From an uncultured Odoribacter sp. (GTDB taxonomy: Bacteria > Bacteroidota > Bacteroidia > Bacteroidales > Marinifilaceae): 16,578 nt of DNA. Positions 1 to 8,777 of the stretch are shown here, piece after piece. Numbering within the stretch: position 1 is the first letter of the stretch; each line of letters starts with the position of its first letter. The position numbers were made by a program, and so were the translations under genes. Under the pieces are notes generated by a model. The model did no database searches. It was not told where the DNA came from and saw only the letters and a list, made by a program, of their open reading frames with translations. The stretch covers positions 1 through 16,578 of the forward strand of contig CAJJNP010000061.1 of the NCBI GenBank assembly GCA_905193145.1. Direction: 5' to 3'.

Positions 1-3000
1 ATGAGGCAACAATCCATTTTTAGGATAACTACGTATAGATAACATCAATAATCCAGGAGAGTCGGCAGTTACTTCTATACGATAAAGAGCAACACTTACT
101 TCTTGCTCTACCGGAGTAAAATCCCGCCTAGCACGTATAACTTGTCTACCATGTTCTTGTTCAGCGACAACCATCTCAACACCAACTTCATGCATATTCA
201 ATTCTCCCAACTCCAATTTCACTTCCCCACTATATGACTTTCCTAACGCAATCACTTGCTTTGAACGATTGGGCAAAGTCAGTCCTACTAATTCAATATT
301 ATCCCATTCTCTGCTCACTTTACGTTTCCATTCTGTAATTTTTGTAGTCATTTCATAGTTATTAGCTATCATTTTATGATAACGCTCAGACATTGGTATG
401 TAATATTGACGTTCATAATCTTCAAGCATTCGATTCGTTGTAAAATTAGAAGCTACTTTTGCAATCGTATTTTTAATCATACATATCCATTGTGTAGATA
501 ATCCGCTTTGGTCTTTTTCATAGAATAACGGAGCAATATCATCATCAATAATGTTATAAATCATTTCTGAATCCAATTCATCCTGTAGTCCCTGATTTTC
601 AAAAGTACGTTTTGCAGGTAACATCCATCCTGCATCTGCACGATACCCTTCCACCCACCATCCATCTAATACACTAAAATGCATAACTCCATTCATCGCA
701 GCTTTTTCACCACTAGTACCAGAAGCCTCCAAAGGACGAGTCGGTGTATTCATCCAAACATCCACTCCACGCACTAATCTTTTAGCTAAATCCATATCAT
801 AATTAGGTAAAAATACTATCTTACCTATAAATTGCGGCAATTTAGATACCTCAACAATTCTCTTTATCAAATCTTGCCCTGCTTTATCTGCAGGATGCGC
901 TTTACCTGCAAAAATAAACTGCACTGGATGAGTCGGATTATTTACAATCTCATCCAAACGGTCTAAATTCCGAAACAATAAATGCGCACGTTTATAAGTC
1001 GCAAAACGACGAGCGAAACCGATAGTCAAGACATCATCTCTCAATGTTTCCTGTATTTTAATCACTTGTCTTGGCGTAAAATAAGGAACCTTCACCGGAT
1101 CGACCAATATCTTATTCTTTATATAATCTATCAACTGCTTACGCAATTTTGTACGCACTTCATAAATTGTCGCGTCTGGTACTGAATAAATTTCCTCAAA
1201 GCACTTCTTATCATAATGGTGCATTTTAAAATCTTCTCCAAAAATCTTCTCTTCTATCTTCTTCCATTCGGGAGCTGTCCAAGTAGGATAGTGAACTCCA
1301 TTAGTTACATAACTAATATGCAATTCTTCCGGAGCATATCCTGGCCACATACCCTTAAATATATCCTTACTTACATCACCATGTAAACGACTAACACCAT
1401 TCACTTCTTGAGCTAAATTTGCAGCAAGCAAACTCATAGAAAACTTCTCATTTTGATCAGCTACATTAATTTTTCCAAGACCAAGCAATTGCTCCCAACT
1501 AATTTTTAGACGGTCTGCATAGTGAGAAATATAAGTTCTCAACATATTTTCAGAGAATGCATCATGACCTGCTGGCACTGGTGTATGTGTCGTAAATAAA
1601 GAAGATGCCCTCACAACTTCCATTGCCTCTGCAAAAGAAAGATGTTCATCCGTAATATATTCTTTCAAACGCTCCAAGCCTATAAAAGCTGCATGCCCCT
1701 CATTACAATGATATATTGAAGCTTGAATACCCAATTTACGCAGAGCTTGAATACCTCCACATCCTAATACCAATTCCTGCTTTAAACGGTTTTCCCAGTC
1801 TCCACCATACAAATGATGTGTGATACTTTGATCTTCCGGTAAATTTTCTTCAAAATCCGTATCCAATAAATACAACTCAATCCTACCTACATCAACTCTC
1901 CAAATACGGGCATATACATTGCGACCAGGAAACACCAAACTAACAGTCATCCAATTACCATCTTTATCACGAACTGGAGTCACTGCAATTTTCATAAAAT
2001 CTTGAGCCTCATATTCTGCTTCCTGTTCTCCATTTGCAGATAATTTCTGTGTAAAATACCCGTAACGATAAAGAAGTCCAACTGCCGTTATTTTCGTTCC
2101 TTTATCACTTGCTTCTTTTAAATAATCTCCAGCAAGTATACCCAATCCTCCTGAATATATTTTTAAAGATGAATGCAAACCATATTCCATACTAAAATAA
2201 GCAACGCCATCTCCAGACATATCATTTTTCATTGCCATATATTCATAAAATTGTGCAGACACATCATTTAATTTTTTTACAAATTCTGCATCATTTGCCA
2301 ATTCTTGATACCGACTCAATGATATTGAATCTAACAAAATAATAGGATTATGTTCACAAGCCCTCCATACTTCTGCATCAATCAGATGAAATAACTCACG
2401 AGCCTCATCGTGCCAACACCACCAAAGATTTTGGCACAACTCTTCCAATGCAATTAATTTATCTGGTATAGAACGATGAATCATCACACTCACCCAACTT
2501 GGATTATTTACAGACAATTGCTTTTCAATATACGAGACTTCATTATTTATAGGTATTTGCATATCTTTCAAACGCATTTCAGTCCGCCCCAAAGCTATAT
2601 CATACGCATTACGATAATACTCTAACAAATTATCCCACAGAGCAATTTTAGATACATCTTTTGCATTATCACGGGCATAATTCAGTTGCTGCACACTTCC
2701 TTCTAAATAACTTTTCACCCAATCTGCAATTTCAAATGCCACATTTCTACTGTCACTATCTCCACGTTGGATAACTTCAATACCCGGATGATTTATATTA
2801 TAATGTTCTTTTACCCACAAGCCAAAACCTGCCAAAGAAGTTGTAATTGTTGGAACTTTAAATGCCAAACTTTCCAATGGTGTATACCCCCATGGTTCAT
2901 AATATGATGGAAAAATTGTGAGATCCATACCGATTAACAAGTCATAATAAGGCATATTAAACACTCCATCATTACCATTAAGATAGCTTGGAACAAAGAA

Positions 3001-4215
3001 AATTTTAACCTTATCATTTTCTCCATTGTTCAACTTCATCACCTTAATCCTATTCATCACAGCATCATTCACCTCATCAGTCAGATAATGTGTCAAATAT
3101 AAATTTTTTGCAGGAGTAGCTTGATTTGGTTGTTGCAAATTATGTAACAACTCTTTATTAGGATCAGAATGGCTTGCTGGCACTAAAATAAAAGCCAAAA
3201 CTTCCCTATCCAAACCACTTTCTCCATTCAAACGTCCCATTGCGTCAATAAAAACGTCGATTCCTTTATTACGGAACTCATAACGCCCACTTGTTCCCAC
3301 AATCAATGCATTTTCATCCACAGGACGACCTAATAAAGCTTGAGCTATCTGTAAAAACTTTTCCCGAGCACAGACTCGTTTTTCAAACCATTCATCTTCT
3401 TTAGGGGTAAATACATTTTCAAATCCATTAGGTGTAATCAAATCTACTTCCTTATTTAGAAAATGCGCACACTCAATTGCTGTAATATCACTTACAGTTG
3501 TAAAACAATCAGCATTCCATGCAGAAGCTTTTTCTAATGACTGTTTTGATACAACATTAAAACGACGCGCCAATTCTTCAGGAACATAATTCTTCATTTC
3601 ACCATACAAAGGCAAGTTATTTCCAGCTACACACCGCCCTAATACAGTAGCATGAGTTGTAAATACGCAACCAACTTGAGGCAGGGCACTCTTTAAATAC
3701 AATAATCCAGCACCAGTCATCCATTCGTGAAATTGTGCTACAACCTGCTGCCGAAGTGAAGTATGAAAACGAACAAAACTTTCTATAACCTTACCCGAAG
3801 CATATCCAAATAAAGCTGGTTCAATATAATCCCACTGCCCACTCAGTGAATCTAATTTATATTTCTCCCAAAAAGAAGCAAAAATCGTATCTTTTTGTGT
3901 AATAAAAGTACTAAAATCAATTAATATAACAATGGGTTTACCCATAACATTCCATCTACCAACTTTGATGCGAAGCCCCTCCTGAATTGCCTTTTGCCTC
4001 CAAGAACGGAATAATTTAGAGTCATCTATAAACTCCGGATTCTGCTCCGTATATCTCCATACATCAGGTCCGACTAAGATATGGCTATCACCATATTCTT
4101 TCACCATGTTTAATGCTTTGGTAGATACTACCGTATGGATACCACCCACTTTATTACATACTTCCCAACTTACTTCAAATAAGTATGCAGGTTTCTTTAA
4201 TCTACTATTATTCAT
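1..4215 (-). CDS. Fused GT3 glycogen synthase - DUF3417 - GT35 alpha-glucan phosphorylase (3' end off window)
   Basis: This is one open frame of 1405 codons from ATG 4215 to the left edge with no stop, so the C-terminus is missing. Residues ~10-545 are a eukaryotic-type glycogen synthase (GT3). Markers are FEVSWEVCNKVGGIHT (13-28), THATVLGR around His188, RYEFRNKG, and FPSYYEPWGYTPLE (435-448) with the paired glutamates E440 and E448. Residues ~582-665 resemble the DUF3417 cap of short-type phosphorylases (NLWWCWHDEAREL). From ~670 onward is the phosphorylase: FSMEYG (674), GGLGILAGDYLKEASD (689-704), and EASGTSGEKAAMNG with the expected PLP lysine K1171. GT3 extends glycogen from UDP-glucose and GT35 releases glucose-1-phosphate, so opposing activities sit in one cytoplasmic chain. 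The Arg-rich helix that binds glucose-6-phosphate in animal and yeast GT3 is not conserved (one Arg, R515, in 508-527). It is the last gene of the operon seen here, 60 nt after the GH57 gene. The domain calls are firm; that both halves are active is inference. Confidence 0.95.
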   Translation of the reverse strand, partial: MNNSRLKKPAYLFEVSWEVCNKVGGIHTVVSTKALNMVKEYGDSHILVGPDVWRYTEQNPEFIDDSKLFRSWRQKAIQEGLRIKVGRWNVMGKPIVILIDFSTFITQKDTIFASFWEKYKLDSLSGQWDYIEPALFGYASGKVIESFVRFHTSLRQQVVAQFHEWMTGAGLLYLKSALPQVGCVFTTHATVLGRCVAGNNLPLYGEMKNYVPEELARRFNVVSKQSLEKASAWNADCFTTVSDITAIECAHFLNKEVDLITPNGFENVFTPKEDEWFEKRVCAREKFLQIAQALLGRPVDENALIVGTSGRYEFRNKGIDVFIDAMGRLNGESGLDREVLAFILVPASHSDPNKELLHNLQQPNQATPAKNLYLTHYLTDEVNDAVMNRIKVMKLNNGENDKVKIFFVPSYLNGNDGVFNMPYYDLLIGMDLTIFPSYYEPWGYTPLESLAFKVPTITTSLAGFGLWVKEHYNINHPGIEVIQRGDSDSRNVAFEIADWVKSYLEGSVQQLNYARDNAKDVSKIALWDNLLEYYRNAYDIALGRTEMRLKDMQIPINNEVSYIEKQLSVNNPSWVSVMIHRSIPDKLIALEELCQNLWWCWHDEARELFHLIDAEVWRACEHNPIILLDSISLSRYQELANDAEFVKKLNDVSAQFYEYMAMKNDMSGDGVAYFSMEYGLHSSLKIYSGGLGILAGDYLKEASDKGTKITAVGLLYRYGYFTQKLSANGEQEAEYEAQDFMKIAVTPVRDKDGNWMTVSLVFPGRNVYARIWRVDVGRIELYLLDTDFEENLPEDQSITHHLYGGDWENRLKQELVLGCGGIQALRKLGIQASIYHCNEGHAAFIGLERLKEYITDEHLSFAEAMEVVRASSLFTTHTPVPAGHDAFSENMLRTYISHYADRLKISWEQLLGLGKINVADQNEKFSMSLLAANLAQEVNGVSRLHGDVSKDIFKGMWPGYAPEELHISYVTNGVHYPTWTAPEWKKIEEKIFGEDFKMHHYDKKCFEEIYSVPDATIYEVRTKLRKQLIDYIKNKILVDPVKVPYFTPRQVIKIQETLRDDVLTIGFARRFATYKRAHLLFRNLDRLDEIVNNPTHPVQFIFAGKAHPADKAGQDLIKRIVEVSKLPQFIGKIVFLPNYDMDLAKRLVRGVDVWMNTPTRPLEASGTSGEKAAMNGVMHFSVLDGWWVEGYRADAGWMLPAKRTFENQGLQDELDSEMIYNIIDDDIAPLFYEKDQSGLSTQWICMIKNTIAKVASNFTTNRMLEDYERQYYIPMSERYHKMIANNYEMTTKITEWKRKVSREWDNIELVGLTLPNRSKQVIALGKSYSGEVKLELGELNMHEVGVEMVVAEQEHGRQVIRARRDFTPVEQEVSVALYRIEVTADSPGLLMLSIRSYPKNGLLPH

Positions 4216-4275
4216 TGTTAGTGTGTTTAAATGCTTACAATATTAATTATTTTCAAGCTTCAATATCTATTTTTC

Positions 4276-5502
4276 CTACTGCTTCTTCTTTTTTTCTTCC
4301 TTACCTCCTTTTTTATCATAAGCTTTTTCAACTCTCAAAATAAAATCACTTAGAACATTCATATAATTTATGAAAGCCTCATAAGGAGTTGCATATGGAG
4401 TAAAATATTGATGAATAGCACCATCTGAAAACAACTTCGTACACATATAATAAAAATGGTCGCTGGCTTGTAAACAATTAAAATCATGTAACAATCCTTC
4501 ATCTTTCAATTCAATCACTTTGTCACGAATCTTATATAATTCCTCATGCGCTTCATTCTGTAATTCATTACCTAGCCAGGCCGTTAAATCTCTTTCTTCG
4601 TCAGCCCATGAAATAGGATAAGGAACATTTAGAGGAGCCACTGGCTGGTGCTTTAATACTGCCTCATGCGGAGTCAAAAATTCAAAATCTGTTGAAGCAT
4701 AAATCTGTTCTGGCAAAGCAGACAAAAAATCAAAAATCCCAGTTTCAGCAGGCTGGTGTTCACCAAAAGTTTCATAATCCATAAATAAATTAATTAATTC
4801 CCCTTCTGTAGAACCAAGCCATGAGGCATATTTATCAGCAGTCAAAGGCCATTGCTCCCAACAATGATCCGAAAAACGGAAAGCAAGATCATCACTTAAT
4901 CTGAAATTTTTTAATAAAAGCTTCAACTTAGGATTAATTGAATTTGTATAAATATAATTCGGACTCTTCCAACCTAATATATGCCGAGCTCCTTCTGTCA
5001 GCATCGTAGAAAATCCCAATTTTGCAACCATCTCTCCAATTTCATCCGAATAAACAAGCTCAGTATTTCTAAAAGATACAGGTTTTACTCCAAAGACTTT
5101 CTCTATTAAGTCTATATGTAATTTAACCTGATGTTTAAATTCCTCTTCACTCACCACACATGCCAAAGAGTGCGAATAAGTTTCTGCTAGGAATTCCACA
5201 CAACCAGTTTCAGCTAATTCTTTAAAACTATCAATTACTTCTGGAGCATACATTCTAAACTGCTCTATGGCCAAACCTGTTATTGAAAAACTTACTTTAA
5301 AATTCTTACCATACCTCTTAATCAAATCTAACAACACCCGATTAGCAGGCAAATAACAACGATCAGCAACCCTACGAGTAAACAAACGATTAGCAAAATC
5401 ATCATAGTAATCACTATGCTTACCAATATCAAAAAAATGATACTGTCTCAAACGAATCGGCTGATGAACCTGGAAATACAAGCATAAAGTTCTCTTTCCC
5501 AT
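4276..5502 (-). CDS. GH57 family glycoside hydrolase (putative alpha-amylase / alpha-glucan-acting enzyme)
   Basis: The 408-residue protein carries the GH57 motifs in order. These are HQP (13-15), GCVEFLAETYSHSL (100-113), FRNTEL with the expected nucleophile E148, and MDYETFGEH (241-249) with the expected acid/base D242. GH57 enzymes are retaining alpha-glucan hydrolases or transferases (amylase, 4-alpha-glucanotransferase, branching enzyme). This one is short, essentially the catalytic barrel plus a helical region, without the extra C-terminal domains of long GH57 members. No signal peptide is visible, so it should act in the cytoplasm on glycogen or maltodextrins. The C-terminus ends in a Lys/Glu-rich tail (KKGGKEEKKKKQ). 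It follows the GT4 gene by 17 nt and so is translated with it. The exact reaction cannot be read from sequence; with a separate GH13 branching enzyme in the operon, trimming or transfer of short glucans is a reasonable guess. Confidence 0.93.
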   Translation of the reverse strand: MGKRTLCLYFQVHQPIRLRQYHFFDIGKHSDYYDDFANRLFTRRVADRCYLPANRVLLDLIKRYGKNFKVSFSITGLAIEQFRMYAPEVIDSFKELAETGCVEFLAETYSHSLACVVSEEEFKHQVKLHIDLIEKVFGVKPVSFRNTELVYSDEIGEMVAKLGFSTMLTEGARHILGWKSPNYIYTNSINPKLKLLLKNFRLSDDLAFRFSDHCWEQWPLTADKYASWLGSTEGELINLFMDYETFGEHQPAETGIFDFLSALPEQIYASTDFEFLTPHEAVLKHQPVAPLNVPYPISWADEERDLTAWLGNELQNEAHEELYKIRDKVIELKDEGLLHDFNCLQASDHFYYMCTKLFSDGAIHQYFTPYATPYEAFINYMNVLSDFILRVEKAYDKKGGKEEKKKKQ

Positions 5503-5519
5503 AATATTTGTTTTTTACT

Positions 5520-6803
5520 TTATTTCAACTCTTCATATATCTGTTTCAGTTTTAAAGCGGCATTTTCCCATTTTAAAGTATTCACCTCATTTAAACCATA
5601 TTTTGCAGCAAATTCAGATAAAGCTGGATATGCAAGCAAAGCATAAATAGCATCAGCTAGCGCATCAACATCCCAAAAATCAACCTTAATAGCGCGTTTC
5701 AACACTTCGGCAACCCCCGATTGTTTTGAAATTATTGTTGGTACACCTGAACGCATAGCCTCTAACGGAGAAATTCCAAATGGCTCTGACACAGATGGCA
5801 TAACATACACATCACTATAAGCAAACATCTTCTGCACATCCTGTCCTCTTAAAAATCCCGTAAAGTGAAACTTTGTAGCAATTTTTAATTGTGCTACTCT
5901 ACGAATGGAACGATTCATTAAATCACCACTTCCTGCCATTACAAAACGGACATTAGGATAACGTTTAAGCACCTTATTTGCTGCTTCTATAAAATATTCC
6001 GGTCCTTTCTGATAAGTTATTCGTCCTAAAAAAGTCACTACTTTTTCTTGTACACCACGTTCTACTTTCATATCTGAATAAGACTGAAAATCTACCGCAT
6101 TATGTACAGTTACCACCTTATCAGGATTAATCTTATAACGATTGATTACAATATCCCGTGTCAAATTACTAACAGTAACAACTCGGTCTGCTTCCAACAT
6201 ACCTTGCTGTTCTAAATTATACACAAGCTGATTTACATTCTCGCCACTACGATCAAATTCAGTCGCATGTACGTGCACCACCAATGGCTTACCGGAAACC
6301 CTCTTTGCTGCAATACCAGCAGCATAAGTCAACCAATCATGCGCATGAATCACATCAAATTGTTGTTGACTGGCTATCGTTGCAGCAACTAGTGCATATC
6401 GCCCTACCTCTTCCATTAGATTTGCACCATACTTACCTGAAAACTGAAACTTATTTTTAAATCCAATACGTATTTCCCTCCCCTGTTCACGAATACTTTC
6501 TGCAACCTCTCGCTCAAAACGTTCTGGATCCATATAAGGAATTAAATTAGAACCTATCTCCATAAAATTGATATTTTTCCAATATTCTTCCACTTCATGG
6601 TATTCATACAAAGACTCTACATCGCTTGCATTAATAATTCTAACAGAACTTTGGTCTTCATCGCCGCTTGCTTTCGGCATAACAAACAATACCTCTACTC
6701 CTTGTTTGGCAAGCCCTCTCGTCAATCCTAAACAAGCTGTTCCCAAACCTCCTGCAATATGAGGTGGAAACTCCCAGCCGAACATTAAAACTCTTGTCTT
6801 CAT
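5520..6803 (-). CDS. GT4 family glycosyltransferase (putative glycogen/maltodextrin synthase-like)
   Basis: The 427-residue protein has a GT-B fold with the layout of GT4. An N-terminal Rossmann half opens with MFGWEFPPHIAGGLGT (7-22, Gly-rich donor/acceptor loop), followed by HAHDWLTY (153-160). The C-terminal half has GRITYQKG (260-267) and the E-x7-E pair E340/E348 in SEPFGISPLEAM, which contacts the nucleotide sugar. There is no signal peptide or membrane segment, so it is cytoplasmic. It starts only 3 nt after the debranching-enzyme stop and is followed closely by the GH57 gene, so it belongs to glycogen metabolism rather than to cell-wall or capsule synthesis, where most GT4 enzymes are found. 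Since the operon also encodes a GT3 synthase, this enzyme may prime glycogen, make short maltodextrins or elongate under other conditions. Donor and acceptor cannot be deduced. Confidence 0.92.
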   Translation of the reverse strand: MKTRVLMFGWEFPPHIAGGLGTACLGLTRGLAKQGVEVLFVMPKASGDEDQSSVRIINASDVESLYEYHEVEEYWKNINFMEIGSNLIPYMDPERFEREVAESIREQGREIRIGFKNKFQFSGKYGANLMEEVGRYALVAATIASQQQFDVIHAHDWLTYAAGIAAKRVSGKPLVVHVHATEFDRSGENVNQLVYNLEQQGMLEADRVVTVSNLTRDIVINRYKINPDKVVTVHNAVDFQSYSDMKVERGVQEKVVTFLGRITYQKGPEYFIEAANKVLKRYPNVRFVMAGSGDLMNRSIRRVAQLKIATKFHFTGFLRGQDVQKMFAYSDVYVMPSVSEPFGISPLEAMRSGVPTIISKQSGVAEVLKRAIKVDFWDVDALADAIYALLAYPALSEFAAKYGLNEVNTLKWENAALKLKQIYEELK

Positions 6804-6806
6804 TGA

Positions 6807-8756
6807 CTATTTTTTTATATATTTCTTAATCATTGCCATACTTCTCAGTATCTCACCAACACTCCAAGCTTGTGAAATACATCCATTAGGTGTATATGGA
6901 GGATTACCATCATATATTTCATTCACAGAACATATACCATAAACTGTCATATCATCTTCAAAACCAGCTAAAAGATTTTTTGCTTCTTTCGCAAAAGATT
7001 TTCCATAAAGACGGAAGTTTGCTTCAATATAAGATCCTATTAACCAAGCCCAAACAGTCCCCTGATGATAAGCCTGATCTCGTTCCATCTGATTCCCTTC
7101 ATATTGACCTTTATAAAGACTATTTCTAGGTGACAATGTACGTAAACCACGAGGTGTCAATAACATTCCCTTAACGACATCCAATACATCACGTTTCATC
7201 TCATCACTCAAAGGACTGTATTCCAAAGAACAAGCAATAATCTGATTCGGTCGAACATATAAATTCTGACCTTCTTCATTTACATAATCAGCTAAATAAT
7301 TCACGTTCTCATTCCAAAACACCTTTATAAAACTATCTTTTACACGAGAAGGCATATCCTGCCATTCTCTAATAAATTTCTCGTCTCCAGCTTTATCAGC
7401 AAGCTTTAAAGTATAACAAATTGCATTATACCACAACGCATTTATTTCCACTTGATAACCTCCACGCGGAGTTACAGGAACACCATTCACAACAGCATCC
7501 ATCCAAGTTAACGCTTTGCCAGGTTCATCTGCCCATATCAGATTGTTTTCAGCCATCTTAATATAGTCATTCACACCGTCGCGAAATGCTTTCAAAACAC
7601 TCTTCATTTTAGCCCCATAATTCTTCCATACAGATGCATCATCTTTTAAGACATCACCATATTCTTGCACAGCCTTAAAAAACCACATTGGAGCATCCAC
7701 AGAATTATAAGCCGCATCTTTATCTTTACCTATATTAGGGAACAATCCGTTATTAATCTGTCTTATCATCGTATCCAATACTTCCTTACACGTCTTTATA
7801 TCACCCGATGCAGATAATGTTAACCCCGGCAAAGCAATAAATGTATCACGCCCCCATCTTCCAAACCAAGGATAGCCAGCAACAATTTCCGTATCCTTAC
7901 CTCTACGCACAATAAACTGAGATGCAGAATATTTTAAACAATTCTCAAAACTATTTCTAGGCGCACGCTCATCAACCAATTTCTGAAACTTAGTTTTTAA
8001 TCGACTAGGAGAAGCCTCCTCTATTGAAGCTGAAAAAATTACACTTTCCCCTTTTTTAATTGGAAATTCAAAATACCCTGGAACAAATAAATCTTCTTGA
8101 TACTCGTATCCTCTATTTTGCTCTTCTGTATACTCTATATTATAATACCAATCAGGGACTGCTATAAATTCATTTTTCTTATTTATTTGCATATTCAGCG
8201 ATGGAAAACCATTGTATAACTTAGAACGAATTCCATTCTCCAGTGGCTGATATTTCGTGTTTGCCATCATATTTGCTTTTGACAAAGCATGAATATTCCG
8301 ATAGGCCAAAAATGGCTTTAAACGCAATATTGTATCAGAATGAGCATCCAACAATGTATACCGAATAAGCACTTGGCCTTCATTATGAACTAACACCATC
8401 TCCTTCTTCAATTTCACTCCTCCCACACGATAAATCAAAGTAAAGACTGGCTCATACTCAAAATCAACAATATATTTATGTCCACGCGGCTCATAATTAC
8501 CCGGATATTTATGAATACTCAAATTAAATTCTTGACCATGCTGAATAATAGTCTCATCCAAAGAAGACAACAACACATGATTCACCCCTCCAAATTCTTC
8601 AATAGGAACAATCAATAATCCATGATACTTACGAGTATTACAACCAATAATCGTTGAAGACATATATCCCCCTGCACGATTTGTTGCCAACACCTCACGT
8701 TTCAGTGAATACTCCAAATTCACCAATTCATCCTTATTAAACTTTAAATAAGCCAT
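6807..8756 (-). CDS. Glycogen debranching enzyme, amylo-alpha-1,6-glucosidase type
   Basis: The 649-residue protein has the architecture of archaeal/bacterial GDE. An N-terminal beta-sandwich domain contains NRAGGYMSSTIIGCNTRKYHGLL (residues 26-48), a hallmark of this family. A C-terminal (alpha/alpha)6 barrel contains WFGRWGRDTFIALPGL (297-312), TWMDA (417-421), AYHQGTVWAWLIG (562-574) and a terminal segment around NEIYDGNPPYTPNG (612-625). By analogy with related (alpha/alpha)6 barrels, D419 and an acidic residue near 613 are candidate catalytic residues. The enzyme hydrolyses the alpha-1,6-linked glucose stub at branch points, letting phosphorylase continue. Whether this short bacterial type also carries transferase activity is unknown. 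There is no signal peptide. The ATG at 8756 is preferred; the ATG at 8760 is out of frame. It sits 21 nt after the branching-enzyme gene and 3 nt before the GT4 gene. Confidence 0.95.
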   Translation of the reverse strand: MAYLKFNKDELVNLEYSLKREVLATNRAGGYMSSTIIGCNTRKYHGLLIVPIEEFGGVNHVLLSSLDETIIQHGQEFNLSIHKYPGNYEPRGHKYIVDFEYEPVFTLIYRVGGVKLKKEMVLVHNEGQVLIRYTLLDAHSDTILRLKPFLAYRNIHALSKANMMANTKYQPLENGIRSKLYNGFPSLNMQINKKNEFIAVPDWYYNIEYTEEQNRGYEYQEDLFVPGYFEFPIKKGESVIFSASIEEASPSRLKTKFQKLVDERAPRNSFENCLKYSASQFIVRRGKDTEIVAGYPWFGRWGRDTFIALPGLTLSASGDIKTCKEVLDTMIRQINNGLFPNIGKDKDAAYNSVDAPMWFFKAVQEYGDVLKDDASVWKNYGAKMKSVLKAFRDGVNDYIKMAENNLIWADEPGKALTWMDAVVNGVPVTPRGGYQVEINALWYNAICYTLKLADKAGDEKFIREWQDMPSRVKDSFIKVFWNENVNYLADYVNEEGQNLYVRPNQIIACSLEYSPLSDEMKRDVLDVVKGMLLTPRGLRTLSPRNSLYKGQYEGNQMERDQAYHQGTVWAWLIGSYIEANFRLYGKSFAKEAKNLLAGFEDDMTVYGICSVNEIYDGNPPYTPNGCISQAWSVGEILRSMAMIKKYIKK

Positions 8757-8777
8757 ACATTTATATCATTAATCTTT

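Noticed and set aside
982..1185. Plus-strand 67-residue frame inside the synthase-phosphorylase gene
   Set aside because: It lies wholly opposite a strongly coding minus-strand frame and has no recognisable domain; an antisense shadow.
4216..4275. Internal promoter before the synthase-phosphorylase gene
   Set aside because: The 60-nt gap has only imperfect -7-like words (such as TAATATTG) and no -33 element at suitable spacing; read-through from the operon is simpler.
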